A DNA stretch of 64,000 nucleotides, from positions 124,001-188,000 of the forward strand of contig CAYRFQ010000004.1 of NCBI GenBank assembly GCA_964423615.1, read 5' to 3'. The DNA is from CAYRFQ01 sp964423615 (lineage in GTDB: Bacteria > Planctomycetota > Planctomycetia > Gemmatales > Gemmataceae). Shown here one piece after another: positions 8,624 through 18,004 of the stretch; position 1 is the first letter of the stretch; every line of letters starts with the position of its first letter. The notes under the pieces were generated by a model. That model had not been told where the DNA came from, ran no database searches, and was given only the letters and a program-made list of their open reading frames with translations. Position numbers and translations under genes: made by a program.

Positions 8624-8880
8624 TATTGAGGCCTACGCCGCTAAAGTAACAGGCGCACTCGGGTAGTCGGATAAGCCAGTGTTGTGTTTTTGATTTTCAG
8701 CCGCGGAGGGGCGAGAGCTCCCAGCCGTGGATGTAGCTCCACGGAACTCAAAGAACCAACACAAACACGACTCTCATTCATCCGACCGACCGCCGTGTGC
8801 CGTGGCCAGACCATCAACAGAAGTCGACGACACACCAAGTGTGCCTGTTACCATGGTTATTGCCCGTGCAGTCGTCAATA
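8624..8880. mobile_element. MITE-like inverted-repeat element, copy 1 (257 bp)
   Basis: The left end reads TATTGAGGCCTACGCCGC then GTAACAGGCGCACTCGG. The right end, read on the other strand, is TATTGACGACTGCACGGGC then GTAACAGGCACACTTGG. The inner 17-bp arms match at 15 positions and the outer ends share TATTGA. The same two-part arm occurs at 20910-21034 and 22284-22368. There is no coding capacity. The interior includes the dispersed repeat at 8690-8790. A clear target-site duplication is not visible. Confidence 0.65.
8690..8790 (+). repeat. Dispersed repeat GCCGTGGA...TCCAC, copy 2
   Basis: Matches the repeat at 5363-5455 (GCCGTGGA, TCCAC, GAAC.CAAAGA.CCAA). It lies inside the MITE-like element 8624-8880, between its inverted arms. 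Confidence 0.55.
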
Positions 8881-8905
8881 AACCGCATTTTCCGAAGGTA
8901 AATTC

Positions 8906-10033
8906 ATGGATGCTTTGGCGTATAACCAAAAACTCGTCGCGTATGAATCGACCAGTTCGCTGTCGAACAAGGACATCTCCGATTATTTGGAAGACGTGCT
9001 CCGCAGCTTCGATTTTGCCACCGAACGGGTCACTTATCGTGACGAAAATGGTGTCGAGAAGGTCAACGTCCTCGGCAAGCGGGGCGAAGGAGTCGGCGGG
9101 ATGGCTCACTTCTCGCATTCCGACGTTGTGCCCGCCAACGACTGGCTTTTCGAGGACCACGGTCCATTCACACCCACGATCAAAGATGGCCGACTCTATG
9201 GTCGCGGAAGTTGTGACATGAAAGGTTCGATCGCATGCATTCTTGCCGCCATCGAGCAAACCGCCTCGGAGACGTACCAACATCCCCTGTACATCACTTG
9301 TACCGCCGACGAGGAAGTCGGGTATGGCGGAGTCCGTAAGGTCGTCGAACGCTCCGAACTTTATCGAGAGATGGTCGAAGGGGACACCAAGGGCATCATC
9401 GGCGAACCAACGATGCTCGAAGTCGTCTACGCCCACAAAGGGACCGTGGGATTCCGCGCGATCTCCCGAGGGAAATCAGCACACTCGAGCACGCGAGAGG
9501 GACTCAATGCCAATTTGGCCATGATTCCTTTTCTTGCCGACATGAAAAGGATTTACGACGAAACCGAAAACGATCCACAGTGGCACAACACCGAGTTCGA
9601 TCCTCCCACCGTTAGCTGGAACATCGGGATCAATGACCACACCCACGCCGTGAACATCAAAGCACCCCAAAGTATCTGCACCGTCTATTATCGACCGATG
9701 CCCGGCCAGGATCCCAACATGTTATTGGAACGGGCCCGTCAAGCCGCTGACCTTCACGGATTGGAGTTCACGGTCCCTGCCGAAAACGGACCCTTGTACA
9801 CCGATCCCAACTCACCATTCATTCAGGAAATGTTACACGTTGTGGGGCGGAGCATTCCCCGGACGGTGTGCTACGGAACCGACGGCACCGCGATGACGAC
9901 GATGAAGCATCTCGTTGTCCTCGGTCCGGGAGACATCGCCCAAGCCCACACGCACGACGAATGGATTTCCCTGGAGCAACTCGAACGCGGCACCGAACTC
10001 TACGCCAAACTCATCCGACATTGGTGTTGTTGA
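8906..10033 (+). CDS. M20-family metallopeptidase / ArgE-DapE-type deacylase
   Basis: A 375-residue cytoplasmic zinc hydrolase of the M20 family (acetylornithine deacetylase, succinyl-diaminopimelate desuccinylase and relatives). Metal-binding motifs are in order: HFSHSDVVP (His71, Asp73), YGRGSCDMKG (Asp104), TADEEVGYGG (Glu136 general base, Glu137 ligand), and GEPTMLEVVYAHKG leading into the dimerisation domain. A C-terminal FGTDGTA-like segment appears as CYGTDGTAM. Length fits the family. It may hydrolyse an N-acyl amino acid or dipeptide, but the substrate cannot be told from sequence, and no arginine or lysine biosynthesis gene is adjacent. It stands alone, just after a MITE-like element. 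Confidence 0.9.
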   Translation: MDALAYNQKLVAYESTSSLSNKDISDYLEDVLRSFDFATERVTYRDENGVEKVNVLGKRGEGVGGMAHFSHSDVVPANDWLFEDHGPFTPTIKDGRLYGRGSCDMKGSIACILAAIEQTASETYQHPLYITCTADEEVGYGGVRKVVERSELYREMVEGDTKGIIGEPTMLEVVYAHKGTVGFRAISRGKSAHSSTREGLNANLAMIPFLADMKRIYDETENDPQWHNTEFDPPTVSWNIGINDHTHAVNIKAPQSICTVYYRPMPGQDPNMLLERARQAADLHGLEFTVPAENGPLYTDPNSPFIQEMLHVVGRSIPRTVCYGTDGTAMTTMKHLVVLGPGDIAQAHTHDEWISLEQLERGTELYAKLIRHWCC

Positions 10034-10063
10034 GACACCGGACTGCCTCAATTCAATGGAAAC

Positions 10064-10312
10064 TTATTGAGCCACTCGTTTTTCGTTGGCTATCGCCCCA
10101 TACTCACACACTTCAAACGCTTCAGCCGCTGCGACCTTGGAACCTCGTTCTTCACCATAGATCTCGATCACCCGAACTCTGTACTTGCTCGCTGCGTTGT
10201 GAAACCGCTCTTGCCACCTTTGGCGAACTTGAGTTCTCCTGACTTGCTTCCCTTGTTCCGTTTTTGGTATCACCTTTTCAACTAACGACAAAGGAACTGT
10301 GCCTGGCACCAT
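10064..10312 (-). CDS. Small hypothetical protein, uncertain
   Basis: An 82-codon frame encoding a basic, helix-prone peptide (EQGKQVRRTQVRQRWQERF, then RVIEIYGEERGSKVAAAEAF). I do not recognise it. Codon use includes AGG and AGA, less common in neighbouring genes. The start region overlaps a GTGCCTGGCAC palindrome (10299-10309) of the kind often found in intergenic repeats, so this could be a chance ORF in repeat DNA or the remnant of a mobile gene. It lies between the M20 gene and the ABC operon, opposite strand. Confidence 0.3.
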   Translation of the reverse strand: MVPGTVPLSLVEKVIPKTEQGKQVRRTQVRQRWQERFHNAASKYRVRVIEIYGEERGSKVAAAEAFEVCEYGAIANEKRVAQ

Positions 10313-10413
10313 CCGAAGCCAACTGCTTTAGCTGGCTAAACCATACCAAATCTGTAGCCCTACGGATAAAATACCAAATAGAGTGTTTTTTTGTGCTCTT
10401 ACCCAAAATTGCA

Positions 10414-11142
10414 ATGGACGTGGTCGAACAAATACAAAAACTGGCCGTTTTCCAGGCTCGCGGGATCACCAAGGTCTACCACATGGGCGAGGTCCGCGTA
10501 AACGCCTTGCGCGGCATTGATTTAGATTTGCACGAAGAGGAATTCGTTGTTTTGCTCGGGCCATCAGGGAGTGGAAAATCGACACTCCTCAACATCCTGG
10601 GGGGATTGGACGTGCCGACCAGCGGAACGGTCCGTTATCGCGAGAAGGATTTGACGGCCAATGACGAGGCTCTGCTAACGAACTATCGACGCGAGCATGT
10701 GGGGTTCATCTTCCAGTTTTATAATCTCATTCCGAGCTTGACGGCCAAGGAGAATGTCGCCCTGGTGACGGAAATTGCCAAAAATCCCATGACACCAGAA
10801 GAGGCATTGCGGCTCGTCGGCCTGGGCGAACGCATGAATCATTTTCCTTCGCAGATGTCTGGCGGTGAACAACAGCGCGTGGCCATTGCCCGCGCGATCG
10901 CCAAACGGCCCGACGTATTGCTCTGCGATGAACCGACCGGTGCCCTCGATGTCCATACTGGAATCATCGTGTTGGAAGTCATCGAGAAAATCAATCGCGA
11001 ACTGGGCACCACCACGGCCGTCATCACGCACAACGCCGTAATCTCGGACATGGCCGACCGCGTGGTTTCGCTCAAAGATGGTCGGGTCGAAAAAGTGCGG
11101 CACAATACTCAGAAGATCTCGGCCAGAGATTTGGTGTGGTAA
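10414..11142 (+). CDS. ABC transporter ATP-binding protein (LolD/MacB type)
   Basis: A 242-residue ATPase: Walker A GPSGSGKST (49-57), Q-loop IFQFYNLIPSLT, signature MSGGEQQRVAIARA (from 148), Walker B and D-loop DEPTGALD (172-179), and His in ITHN. The sequence is typical of the LolD/MacB/FtsE-like group that pairs with FtsX-type permeases. The ATG at 10414 was chosen since homologues begin close to the ITKVYHMGEVRVNALRGID strand; the open frame upstream is not protein-like. It is the first of a three-gene operon with a permease 24 bp downstream and a membrane-fusion protein after that. It would power export or lipoprotein/peptide extrusion. Confidence 0.94.
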   Translation: MDVVEQIQKLAVFQARGITKVYHMGEVRVNALRGIDLDLHEEEFVVLLGPSGSGKSTLLNILGGLDVPTSGTVRYREKDLTANDEALLTNYRREHVGFIFQFYNLIPSLTAKENVALVTEIAKNPMTPEEALRLVGLGERMNHFPSQMSGGEQQRVAIARAIAKRPDVLLCDEPTGALDVHTGIIVLEVIEKINRELGTTTAVITHNAVISDMADRVVSLKDGRVEKVRHNTQKISARDLVW

Positions 11143-11166
11143 GCATTCAACAAGACGAGTTCGGAA

Positions 11167-13530
11167 ATGCGAGCGCTGGATCGTAAACTGTTAAGGGACT
11201 TGTGGCACATCCGAGGACAAGCTCTGGCCATCATCTTGGTGATGGCGAGCGGTATTGCCATCTTCGAGATGTCGCTCAGCGTGGCTTCGTCGTTGAAATA
11301 TTCGTTGAGCACCTATTACGATCAATATCGTTTTGCCGACGTCTTCGCCTCACTAAAGCGGGCGCCAAACAACGTCAGACAACGACTGGCGAAGATCCCC
11401 GGCGTCGCAGCAGTGCAAACACGGGTGCTCATCGATGTCACCCTTGGCGTCAAAGATTTGCAAGAACCTGCGGTCGGACGCATTCTCTCAATTCCCGAAC
11501 AACCAATACCCGTACTCAACGACATCTACTTGAAAAAAGGTCGATACATCGAACCGGGGCGTCGCGGTGAGGTCATTGTCAGTGAACCATTCGCCAAATC
11601 CCACAAATTCGAGCCAGGCGACCACGTCCTGGCAGTGATCAACGGGACCAAGGAAAAACTAAAAATAGTCGGAATCGCCTTGTCCCCGGAATATGTCTTC
11701 GGCATTCGGCCCGGAGAGATCATTCCCGACGATGAGCGTTTCGGTATTTTCTGGATGAGCTATCAACAACTCGCGCCAGCGTACAACATGGAGGGTGCGT
11801 TCAACGATGTGGCTCTCCGCCTGGCACCGAACGCATCCAAGCCCGAAGTCATTCGTCGCGTGGATCAAGTCCTGGAACCTTACGGCGGATTGGGAGCTTT
11901 CGGACGCGAAGACCAGACCTCCAACAAGTTCGTCGCCAATGAAATGCGACAGTTGAGCACCATGGCCTTCGTAACGCCCTTGATCTTTTTGTTGGTGGCG
12001 GCGTTCTTGCTCAACGTCGTCATGCAGCGCCAAGTACAAATCCAACGGGAACAGATTGCGGCTTTGAAGGCTTTCGGCTATAGCCAGTTGGAGATCGGTG
12101 TCCATTATTTGAAGATGGTGTTGGTGTTGATCGCTTTGGGCATGGCGTTGGGCACGGTGACCGGCCTTTTCTTGGGTCGTTGGATCACGATGCTTTACAG
12201 TGAGTTCTTCCACTTTCCTGGTTTCCATTACTATCTGGATTTCCGCGTCGTCGTGTTCGCGCTCATCATCGCGGGTGGTGGGTCGTTATTGGGAACACTG
12301 GCAGCAGTGCGCCAGGCCATGAAACTCCCGCCAGCGGAAGCCATGCGCCCCGAACCGCCCAAAAGTTATCGCCCCACGCTTCTCGAACGCATCGGCCTCG
12401 GCCGCTTGTTCACGCCCTCGGCACGCATGATCTTTCGACATTTGGAACGAGAGCCGAGGAAATCCGGGATGGCCATTTTGGGAATCTCCCTGGCCGTGGC
12501 GGTCCTGGTTCTGGGCAACTTCATCGAAGATGCCGTCAGTCACCTTGTGGATTTTCAGTTCTTTAACAGCCAACGACAGGACATGACGATCAGCTTCGTC
12601 GAACCCGTCACCTCCCGTGGTCTGTACGAGATTCGGCATTTGCCTGGCGTGCGTCATGTCGAACCCTTCCGCAGCGTCCCGGTCCGCATACGTTCCGGTC
12701 ATCGCTCGAGGCGTTTGGGCATCATGGGACTCGACGAGGATCGCCATTTATTTCGCCCCATGGACGTCCACGAAAAACCAGTTACCTTACCGAACCAGGG
12801 ATTGGTAATCTCCGACATGTTGGCCAAAATCCTCGAAGTGAAACGTGGCGACAAGGTCCGCATCGAAGTCCTCCAAGGCGAGCGCCCGGTCCGCGAGGTG
12901 ATCATCAGTGATCTGATCAATGACTACAGCGACGTGAGCGCCTACATGAATCGCAAGTCGCTACATCGGTTGATGCGTGAGGCGGACAGCTATTCTGGAG
13001 CTTTCCTGCTCATCGACCGATCGCAAACCCAAGAGTTGTACACAACCCTCAAGAACACCCCCCAGGTGGCGACAGTGAATGTGAAGTATGCGTCCCTGGA
13101 GAATTTCAATCAAGTGATGGAAGAAAACATTCTCCGTATGAAGATGATCAACGCCATCTTTGCCAGCATCATCGCCTTCGGTGTCGTCTACAACGCTGCC
13201 CGCATCTCGCTGGCCGAACGTAGCCACGAGTTGGCGACCCTGCGTGTCCTTGGCTTCACACGAGCCGAGATATCCATCATTCTGTTGGGTGAGTTGGCTG
13301 TTATAACTCTCTTGGCTCTACCTTTGGGGTTGGCATTGGGTTATGGCCTCTCAGCACTGATGGTCTCGGCCATGCAGTCGGAAGTGCAGCGCATCCCGTT
13401 CATTATTGGTCCAGGAACATACGCCTTCGCCGTCGCCGTGGTTTTGGTGGCCAGCATCCTCTCGGGTTTGGTCGTGCGCCGTCGACTGGATCATTTGGAC
13501 TTGGTTTCAGTACTGAAAGCTCGCGAGTGA
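11167..13530 (+). CDS. FtsX-like ABC transporter permease, two domains
   Basis: A 787-residue inner-membrane permease. An N-terminal transmembrane helix (ALAIILVMASGIAIFEM) is followed by a periplasmic region, an FtsX domain with three helices (about 258-385; LIFLLVAAFLLNVVM, LVLIALGMALGTVTGLF), a linker, then a second half that repeats the plan: a helix (AILGISLAVAVLVLGNF), a periplasmic region and a C-terminal FtsX domain (VVYNAARISLAERSHELATL, ITLLALPLGLALGYGL). This duplicated form is like the large FtsX permeases of the MacB superfamily. It lies between its ATPase and a HlyD-type adaptor, 6 bp before the latter, so the three form an export system. The cargo is unknown. Confidence 0.92.
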   Translation: MRALDRKLLRDLWHIRGQALAIILVMASGIAIFEMSLSVASSLKYSLSTYYDQYRFADVFASLKRAPNNVRQRLAKIPGVAAVQTRVLIDVTLGVKDLQEPAVGRILSIPEQPIPVLNDIYLKKGRYIEPGRRGEVIVSEPFAKSHKFEPGDHVLAVINGTKEKLKIVGIALSPEYVFGIRPGEIIPDDERFGIFWMSYQQLAPAYNMEGAFNDVALRLAPNASKPEVIRRVDQVLEPYGGLGAFGREDQTSNKFVANEMRQLSTMAFVTPLIFLLVAAFLLNVVMQRQVQIQREQIAALKAFGYSQLEIGVHYLKMVLVLIALGMALGTVTGLFLGRWITMLYSEFFHFPGFHYYLDFRVVVFALIIAGGGSLLGTLAAVRQAMKLPPAEAMRPEPPKSYRPTLLERIGLGRLFTPSARMIFRHLEREPRKSGMAILGISLAVAVLVLGNFIEDAVSHLVDFQFFNSQRQDMTISFVEPVTSRGLYEIRHLPGVRHVEPFRSVPVRIRSGHRSRRLGIMGLDEDRHLFRPMDVHEKPVTLPNQGLVISDMLAKILEVKRGDKVRIEVLQGERPVREVIISDLINDYSDVSAYMNRKSLHRLMREADSYSGAFLLIDRSQTQELYTTLKNTPQVATVNVKYASLENFNQVMEENILRMKMINAIFASIIAFGVVYNAARISLAERSHELATLRVLGFTRAEISIILLGELAVITLLALPLGLALGYGLSALMVSAMQSEVQRIPFIIGPGTYAFAVAVVLVASILSGLVVRRRLDHLDLVSVLKARE

Positions 13531-13536
13531 AAACAA

Positions 13537-14808
13537 ATGAAACGTTTCTCTATACGCAAAGTTTTGATGTTCCTGGGTGCAGCAGGCATTGTTACCCTCC
13601 TCGTCTATGCATTCCTACCCAAACCGATTGCAGTAGACGTCGTTCAAGTCGAGCGAGGCGAATTAGTCGTCACCATTGAAGAGGACGGCAAGACGCGTAT
13701 CAAGAAATGGTCCACCGGTTTGGTCAATGGAACGACATACCGCAAGGAGCCATTCCGGTACGTCGTTACCGCACCCTTGAGTGGTCTTGTACGACAGATC
13801 TTGCTCGAACCAGGCGACGACGTTGAGGCAGGCAAAATCGTTGCCACTATCGAAGCGTCGTTGCCCGAGTTGCTCGATCAACGGACTCTCAGCGAAGCCA
13901 AAGAACAAAAGAACAAAGCCGAAGCCGCGTTCGAGCAAGCGAAAGCGAAAAAGCAAAGTGCCAAGCAAGCCTATGACCTTGATAAGTCGATTTACCTGCG
14001 AACCATAAACCTCCGCGCTCAGGATGCCACTTCACAGGAAGAACTCGACACTGCCGAAGGAAACATGCAGATCAAGCACGAGGAATTTAAGGTCGCCACC
14101 ATAGGAGTGAAGGTCGCCGAACATCAGTTGAAAATGGCCAAGGCAACTTTAGCCCACGTGCAGTCGGCCGGTACCGCAAAAGCAACGGAACGCATCTTTC
14201 AACTGACCGCGCCATTGACAGGCAAGGTCCTCAAAGTCCACAAAGAATTTCGCGGACCAGTCAGTGCTGGCAACGATTTGATCGAGATCGGCGACACGCG
14301 GGAACTCGACATGGTCATTGATGTATTGTCCGAAGACGCTGTCAAGATCAAGCCCGGCGCCAAGGTGTTCATAGATCAGTGGGGTGGCGACAAGGAACTC
14401 ATCGGTCGGGTTCGCTTGGTGGAACCCGGCGCGTTTCTGAAAATTTCCGCGTTGGGCGTGGAGGAACAACGCGTCAACGTCATCGTCGATTTCGACGAGC
14501 AAGAAAACGCCAAACGCGATCCAAAAGGTCTACACCATAGTCTCGGCGATGCCTATCGCATTCAAGCCCGCATCGTCATTTGGCAAGACCAAAACGTCGT
14601 CAAGGTGCCCGCTGGCGCATTGCACCGCCACGGCCAACAGTGGTCTGTCTTCGTCGTCGAAGACGGCCAAGCCGTTCGCCGCCACGTCCAAGTCGGCCAG
14701 AGCAACGGACTATGGACCCACATTAAGAGCGGTTTGGACGTCGGCACACCCGTCATCTTGCACCCCAGCGATCAGGTCAAAGACGGAGTACAAGTATACG
14801 CACGTTGA
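13537..14808 (+). CDS. Periplasmic adaptor (HlyD/MacA family)
   Basis: A 423-residue membrane-fusion protein. One N-terminal helix (VLMFLGAAGIVTLLVYAFL) anchors it. The split lipoyl domain (VTAPLSGLVRQILLEPGDDVEAG and later LTAPLTGKVLKVHKE) brackets a long coiled-coil hairpin with charge-rich heptads (residues about 115-215: EAKEQKNKAEAAFEQAKAKK). Beta-barrel and membrane-proximal domains follow. It should link the inner-membrane permease to an outer-membrane channel, as MacA does for MacB. It is the last gene of the operon with the ATPase and permease upstream. No TolC-like gene is in the window. Confidence 0.93.
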   Translation: MKRFSIRKVLMFLGAAGIVTLLVYAFLPKPIAVDVVQVERGELVVTIEEDGKTRIKKWSTGLVNGTTYRKEPFRYVVTAPLSGLVRQILLEPGDDVEAGKIVATIEASLPELLDQRTLSEAKEQKNKAEAAFEQAKAKKQSAKQAYDLDKSIYLRTINLRAQDATSQEELDTAEGNMQIKHEEFKVATIGVKVAEHQLKMAKATLAHVQSAGTAKATERIFQLTAPLTGKVLKVHKEFRGPVSAGNDLIEIGDTRELDMVIDVLSEDAVKIKPGAKVFIDQWGGDKELIGRVRLVEPGAFLKISALGVEEQRVNVIVDFDEQENAKRDPKGLHHSLGDAYRIQARIVIWQDQNVVKVPAGALHRHGQQWSVFVVEDGQAVRRHVQVGQSNGLWTHIKSGLDVGTPVILHPSDQVKDGVQVYAR

Positions 14809-14833
14809 GCCACGCAGTTTTCCTATTAGACCG

Positions 14834-14900
14834 CTTCACGCTTGTATTGCGGACAGTTTTTCGTTTCCAAATTCCTTCTCCCTCGAGGGGAGAAGGCCCC
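14834..14900. repeat. Dispersed hairpin repeat, copy 2
   Basis: CCTTCTCCC at 14874-14882 pairs with GGGAGAAGG at 14888-14896. The preceding TTCACGCTTG...TTTTCGT...CAAA matches the flank of the hairpin at 6530. It lies shortly after the adaptor gene and could serve as a terminator, but its recurrence marks it as a dispersed element. Confidence 0.7.
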
Positions 14901-14963
14901 AAACCCGAGCGAAGCGGGAAACGCAGCGGTTGAGTCGTTCTTGGGCTCAGGAGTTCGGCGACT

Positions 14964-15076
14964 GCGAACTGTACCCAACACGAACGTAAACCGCTCTAAA
15001 CAGGACGGCCCAATCAAGCCCAGTTTTTTCGTTTGGCCGAAGGCCAAGCTGATCGTAGTCTGGCCAATCTGACCAG
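14964..15076 (+). repeat. Dispersed repeat TTTGGC(C/T)GAAGGC, copy 1
   Basis: Shares several blocks with 19706-19837: GACGG(C)CCAATC, TTTTGG-type then TGGCCGAAGGC, and GTAGTCTGGCCA / ATAGCCTGGTCA. Shadow translations agree (FFVWPKAKLIVVW and FFFWLKARVTIAW). The whole gap 14809-15302 holds no gene that I can support, only repeats. Confidence 0.6.
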
Positions 15077-15302
15077 GTATTCGAGCCTCTTGCGTCACAG
15101 GCCTTCAACAAACGTTTCATGTGCCGCGTAGGTTTCAATAGATGAACATCCACTCATTCTCTTGAAACTTTCCGATCGGTCCTTGAAGGGGATGCGGGCA
15201 AAGCCATGGATCGTTTGATGGCCGAATGGGATAAACGCAGTGAATAACCCACAATCGACACGGAACGCAGTTATCCTGCTACACAGCAGTGTTCTCACCT
15301 TG

Positions 15303-16424
15303 TCAGAGAGATCGTAGCACTTCACTAACATACTCCACATCGTCTTGGGTATTCGAAAGCCCAACGCTCATTCGAACGAGACCCTCAGGTGCAGTCCCGA
15401 GGGTCTCGTGCGCCAACGGAGCACACTGCAGACCTCCCGATACCACAATTCCCTGACCAGCTAGTTTTTTAGCCAATTCGGACGGTTTCAGTCCCGACGT
15501 TCCTCCCAACGTGAAAGCCACCGTCGGCATTTGTCTGGACGAATCTTGAGAACCGTGAATTGTTGCACCCGCCAGATTCCTCACGACATCACGAAGCTGC
15601 TCAGCAAGTTCACAACACCGCCGAAATCGGTCTTCTTGTTCTGGAAGCCCAAGCCACTCGACAGCGCTACGTAAGCCCGCTAGTGCAGCCTGATCGACAG
15701 ATCCAACATCGCAATAGCCCGGCATCGGGGAACAAAAAGTTGCGTTCCCATCGGGCGGTTTTTCGCAGGTCGCTGCGGGCGTATTAAGAATCAATTCAGG
15801 AGAAACGTAAAGCCCGCCGACGCCCCACGGCGCGTGCAGTCCCTTGTGGCCCGCGAATGCCACCATGTCCGCGCCGAGTCTGGGAATGTCAAGATCCCAC
15901 CAACCGACGATTTGAGCCGCGTCAATGAGAGTCATCGCGCCGTAGTGACGGGCCAAAACTATGACCTCTTGAATCGTTAGTAACTCACCGGTGACGTTAC
16001 AAGCAGCCGTGAGGGCTACCATCCGAACTTTTCCAGCACGAAGTTCTCGCTCCAACACTTCCAGGACAACAAATTCAGTTGGCGTCCGAGGTAACGCCAC
16101 AATCTCCACCCCTTGGTCTTTCAACTTTGTGAGAGGGCGGTACAGGGCATGATGCTCCAAACTACTCGTAAGGACTCGATCACTCGACGACCAAAGATGG
16201 TCGGCGACAGCAACACCCAACGCCGACGTCCCACCTGGCGTCAGCAACAATCGCGACGGATTGGAAATGTGGAAGAATTCCGCAACTGCATGATGCGCCT
16301 TCTCGAATCGGTCCGGCCACTGGTCCGGCGAGGTTTGGAGAAAGTCTCCCACCGCAGCCAAGACCGATGGAGGTTTCGGCCACGAAGTTCCGGCGTGATT
16401 GAGGTACACGTTTCGACTCGTCAT
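15303..16424 (-). CDS. Cysteine desulfurase-like PLP enzyme
   Basis: A 373-residue class V aminotransferase-fold protein. The PLP lysine is Lys194 in AFAGHKGLHAPWG. Asp168 (LIDAAQ) and a His at about 91 (LEHHALYRP) match the cofactor-contacting residues. The C-terminal VSGGLQCAPLAHETLGTAPE contains Cys334 at the catalytic persulfide position of group II (SufS/CsdA-like) cysteine desulfurases, so sulfur release from cysteine is likely, though selenocysteine lyase activity is common in this group. No isc/suf genes are adjacent. It stands alone on the minus strand. A partner is unknown. The possible link to selenium use in this genome (see 27070) is only an inference. Confidence 0.85.
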   Translation of the reverse strand: MTSRNVYLNHAGTSWPKPPSVLAAVGDFLQTSPDQWPDRFEKAHHAVAEFFHISNPSRLLLTPGGTSALGVAVADHLWSSSDRVLTSSLEHHALYRPLTKLKDQGVEIVALPRTPTEFVVLEVLERELRAGKVRMVALTAACNVTGELLTIQEVIVLARHYGAMTLIDAAQIVGWWDLDIPRLGADMVAFAGHKGLHAPWGVGGLYVSPELILNTPAATCEKPPDGNATFCSPMPGYCDVGSVDQAALAGLRSAVEWLGLPEQEDRFRRCCELAEQLRDVVRNLAGATIHGSQDSSRQMPTVAFTLGGTSGLKPSELAKKLAGQGIVVSGGLQCAPLAHETLGTAPEGLVRMSVGLSNTQDDVEYVSEVLRSL

Positions 16425-16606
16425 CCTTCATCATCCCTCTTGGTGATGATCGAGGGGAAATTTCCAATTTCATTCAGTGTAGGCCATCACCAATGAAATA
16501 CATGGCGGGCCAGTCTGAGAGATTGTAAAATTTCCTGTCGATCAAAGTGGAATTACGACTCGGGGCGTTTTGTTGACTCTCCCTCACACTCTCAAAAGGA
16601 CATCCC

Positions 16607-18004
16607 ATGCGCAACACGTTGTGCTTCCTGTTGGCTTGCTGCTTTGTAGCCTGGTTCGCACCATCAGTGGTCGGACAAGACAAAAAAGACACAAAACAAA
16701 GGCCGAACATCGTGATCATCATCGCCGACGACGTCGGTTGGAACGATCTCGGGTGCTACGGACACCCACACATCCGTACTCCCAACTTGGACAAACTCGC
16801 CAAAGAAGGGATGCGGTTCACGGCAGCCTTCTTGACCACGAGTTCTTGCAGTCCGAGCCGTTGCAGCATAATGACCGGGCGTTATCCGCACAGTACCGGC
16901 GCTCCGGAACTCCACCAACCGCTTCCGGCGAATCAAGTCGTCTTCGCAGGTCTGCTCAAACGGGCGGGCTATTACACGGCTTCCGTCGGGAAGTGGCACC
17001 TTGGAAACGCAGCCAAGGAAAACTTCGATGCCGTCGTCCAGCGTGGTGGTCCAAGCGGTTGCAAAAATTGGGTCAAAGTCCTCAAGGAACGGCCTCGACA
17101 AAAACCTTTCTTCCTCTGGTTGGCTGCCGTCGATGCGCATCGTCCCTACGCCAAGAACGCCATCGCGAAACCTCACACGCCGAAAGACGTTGTCGTGCCG
17201 CCGTTCCTTCCGGACAATAGGGAGACGCGAAAAGATCTTGCTCTCTATTACGACGAGATCACTCGCATGGATGATTATATCGGACGGGTCATGGCCGAGT
17301 TGGCGCAGCAAGGAGTCGCCGAGAACACCATCGTCATCTTCATCTCCGACAACGGCCGTCCTTTTCCCAGGTGTAAAACGACCCTCTACGACAGCGGCAT
17401 CAAGACCCCGTTCATCGTACGTTGGCCCGGTCACGTCGACCCCGGGACCGTTTGCAACAACCTCGTGAGCGTCGTTGACATCGCACCGTCGATGATCGAA
17501 ATCGCGGGACTGCGACAGTCTCCAACGTTCCAGGGACGGTCGTTCGTCAAGATGTTGAAGGACCCCAAAGCGAAGATTCGTGACTACGTTCACGGAGAGC
17601 ATAACTGGCATGACTTCAAGGCCTACGAACGTGCTGTTCGGTCCAGCAAGTACCTCTACATCAAAAATGCCGTTCCAGAAGTCGCCGGAACTCCCCCCGC
17701 TGATGCCGTTCGCAGTCCCACTTACCAGACCATGATCAAGTTGCACGCCAATGGGAAGTTGCCGAAAAAACAACAAGGCTGTTTCCTCAAACCACGACCG
17801 ACGGAGGAACTTTACGACATCCGGAAAGACCCGTTCTGTCTGAACAACCTCGCTACGAGCAAAAAGCACTCCTACCAATTACGAGTCATGCGAGCCCAAC
17901 TCCTCCAGTGGAAACGAGCCACGAACGACCGTGTTCCGGAGATGTTGACCCCGGATAAGTTCGATCGAGTCACTGGTAAGCGAGTCGCAGTAAAGAAAAA
18001 GTAA
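16607..18004 (+). CDS. Secreted sulfatase
   Basis: A 465-residue arylsulfatase-family protein with a signal peptide (residues 1-23, ending VVGQ). Metal-site Asp41-Asp42 (IIADDVGWND) and the sulfatase signature CSPSR at Cys81 are present. That Cys would be converted to formylglycine by an FGE- or AtsB-type maturase, which is not in the window. GKWHLG (Lys129, His131), VDAH, SDNG (248-250) and GIKTP (Lys266) complete the active site. It is shorter than many planctomycete sulfatases because the segment between HLG and GGPSG is very short. The ATG is preceded by AAAGGA. Planctomycetes use such enzymes to desulfate algal polysaccharides; the pectic-lyase-like gene downstream fits that role. Confidence 0.93.
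   Translation: MRNTLCFLLACCFVAWFAPSVVGQDKKDTKQRPNIVIIIADDVGWNDLGCYGHPHIRTPNLDKLAKEGMRFTAAFLTTSSCSPSRCSIMTGRYPHSTGAPELHQPLPANQVVFAGLLKRAGYYTASVGKWHLGNAAKENFDAVVQRGGPSGCKNWVKVLKERPRQKPFFLWLAAVDAHRPYAKNAIAKPHTPKDVVVPPFLPDNRETRKDLALYYDEITRMDDYIGRVMAELAQQGVAENTIVIFISDNGRPFPRCKTTLYDSGIKTPFIVRWPGHVDPGTVCNNLVSVVDIAPSMIEIAGLRQSPTFQGRSFVKMLKDPKAKIRDYVHGEHNWHDFKAYERAVRSSKYLYIKNAVPEVAGTPPADAVRSPTYQTMIKLHANGKLPKKQQGCFLKPRPTEELYDIRKDPFCLNNLATSKKHSYQLRVMRAQLLQWKRATNDRVPEMLTPDKFDRVTGKRVAVKKK

Noticed and set aside
16664..17878. A 404-codon open frame on the minus strand across the sulfatase gene.
   Set aside because: It is the antisense shadow of the sulfatase, which carries all active-site motifs on the plus strand.
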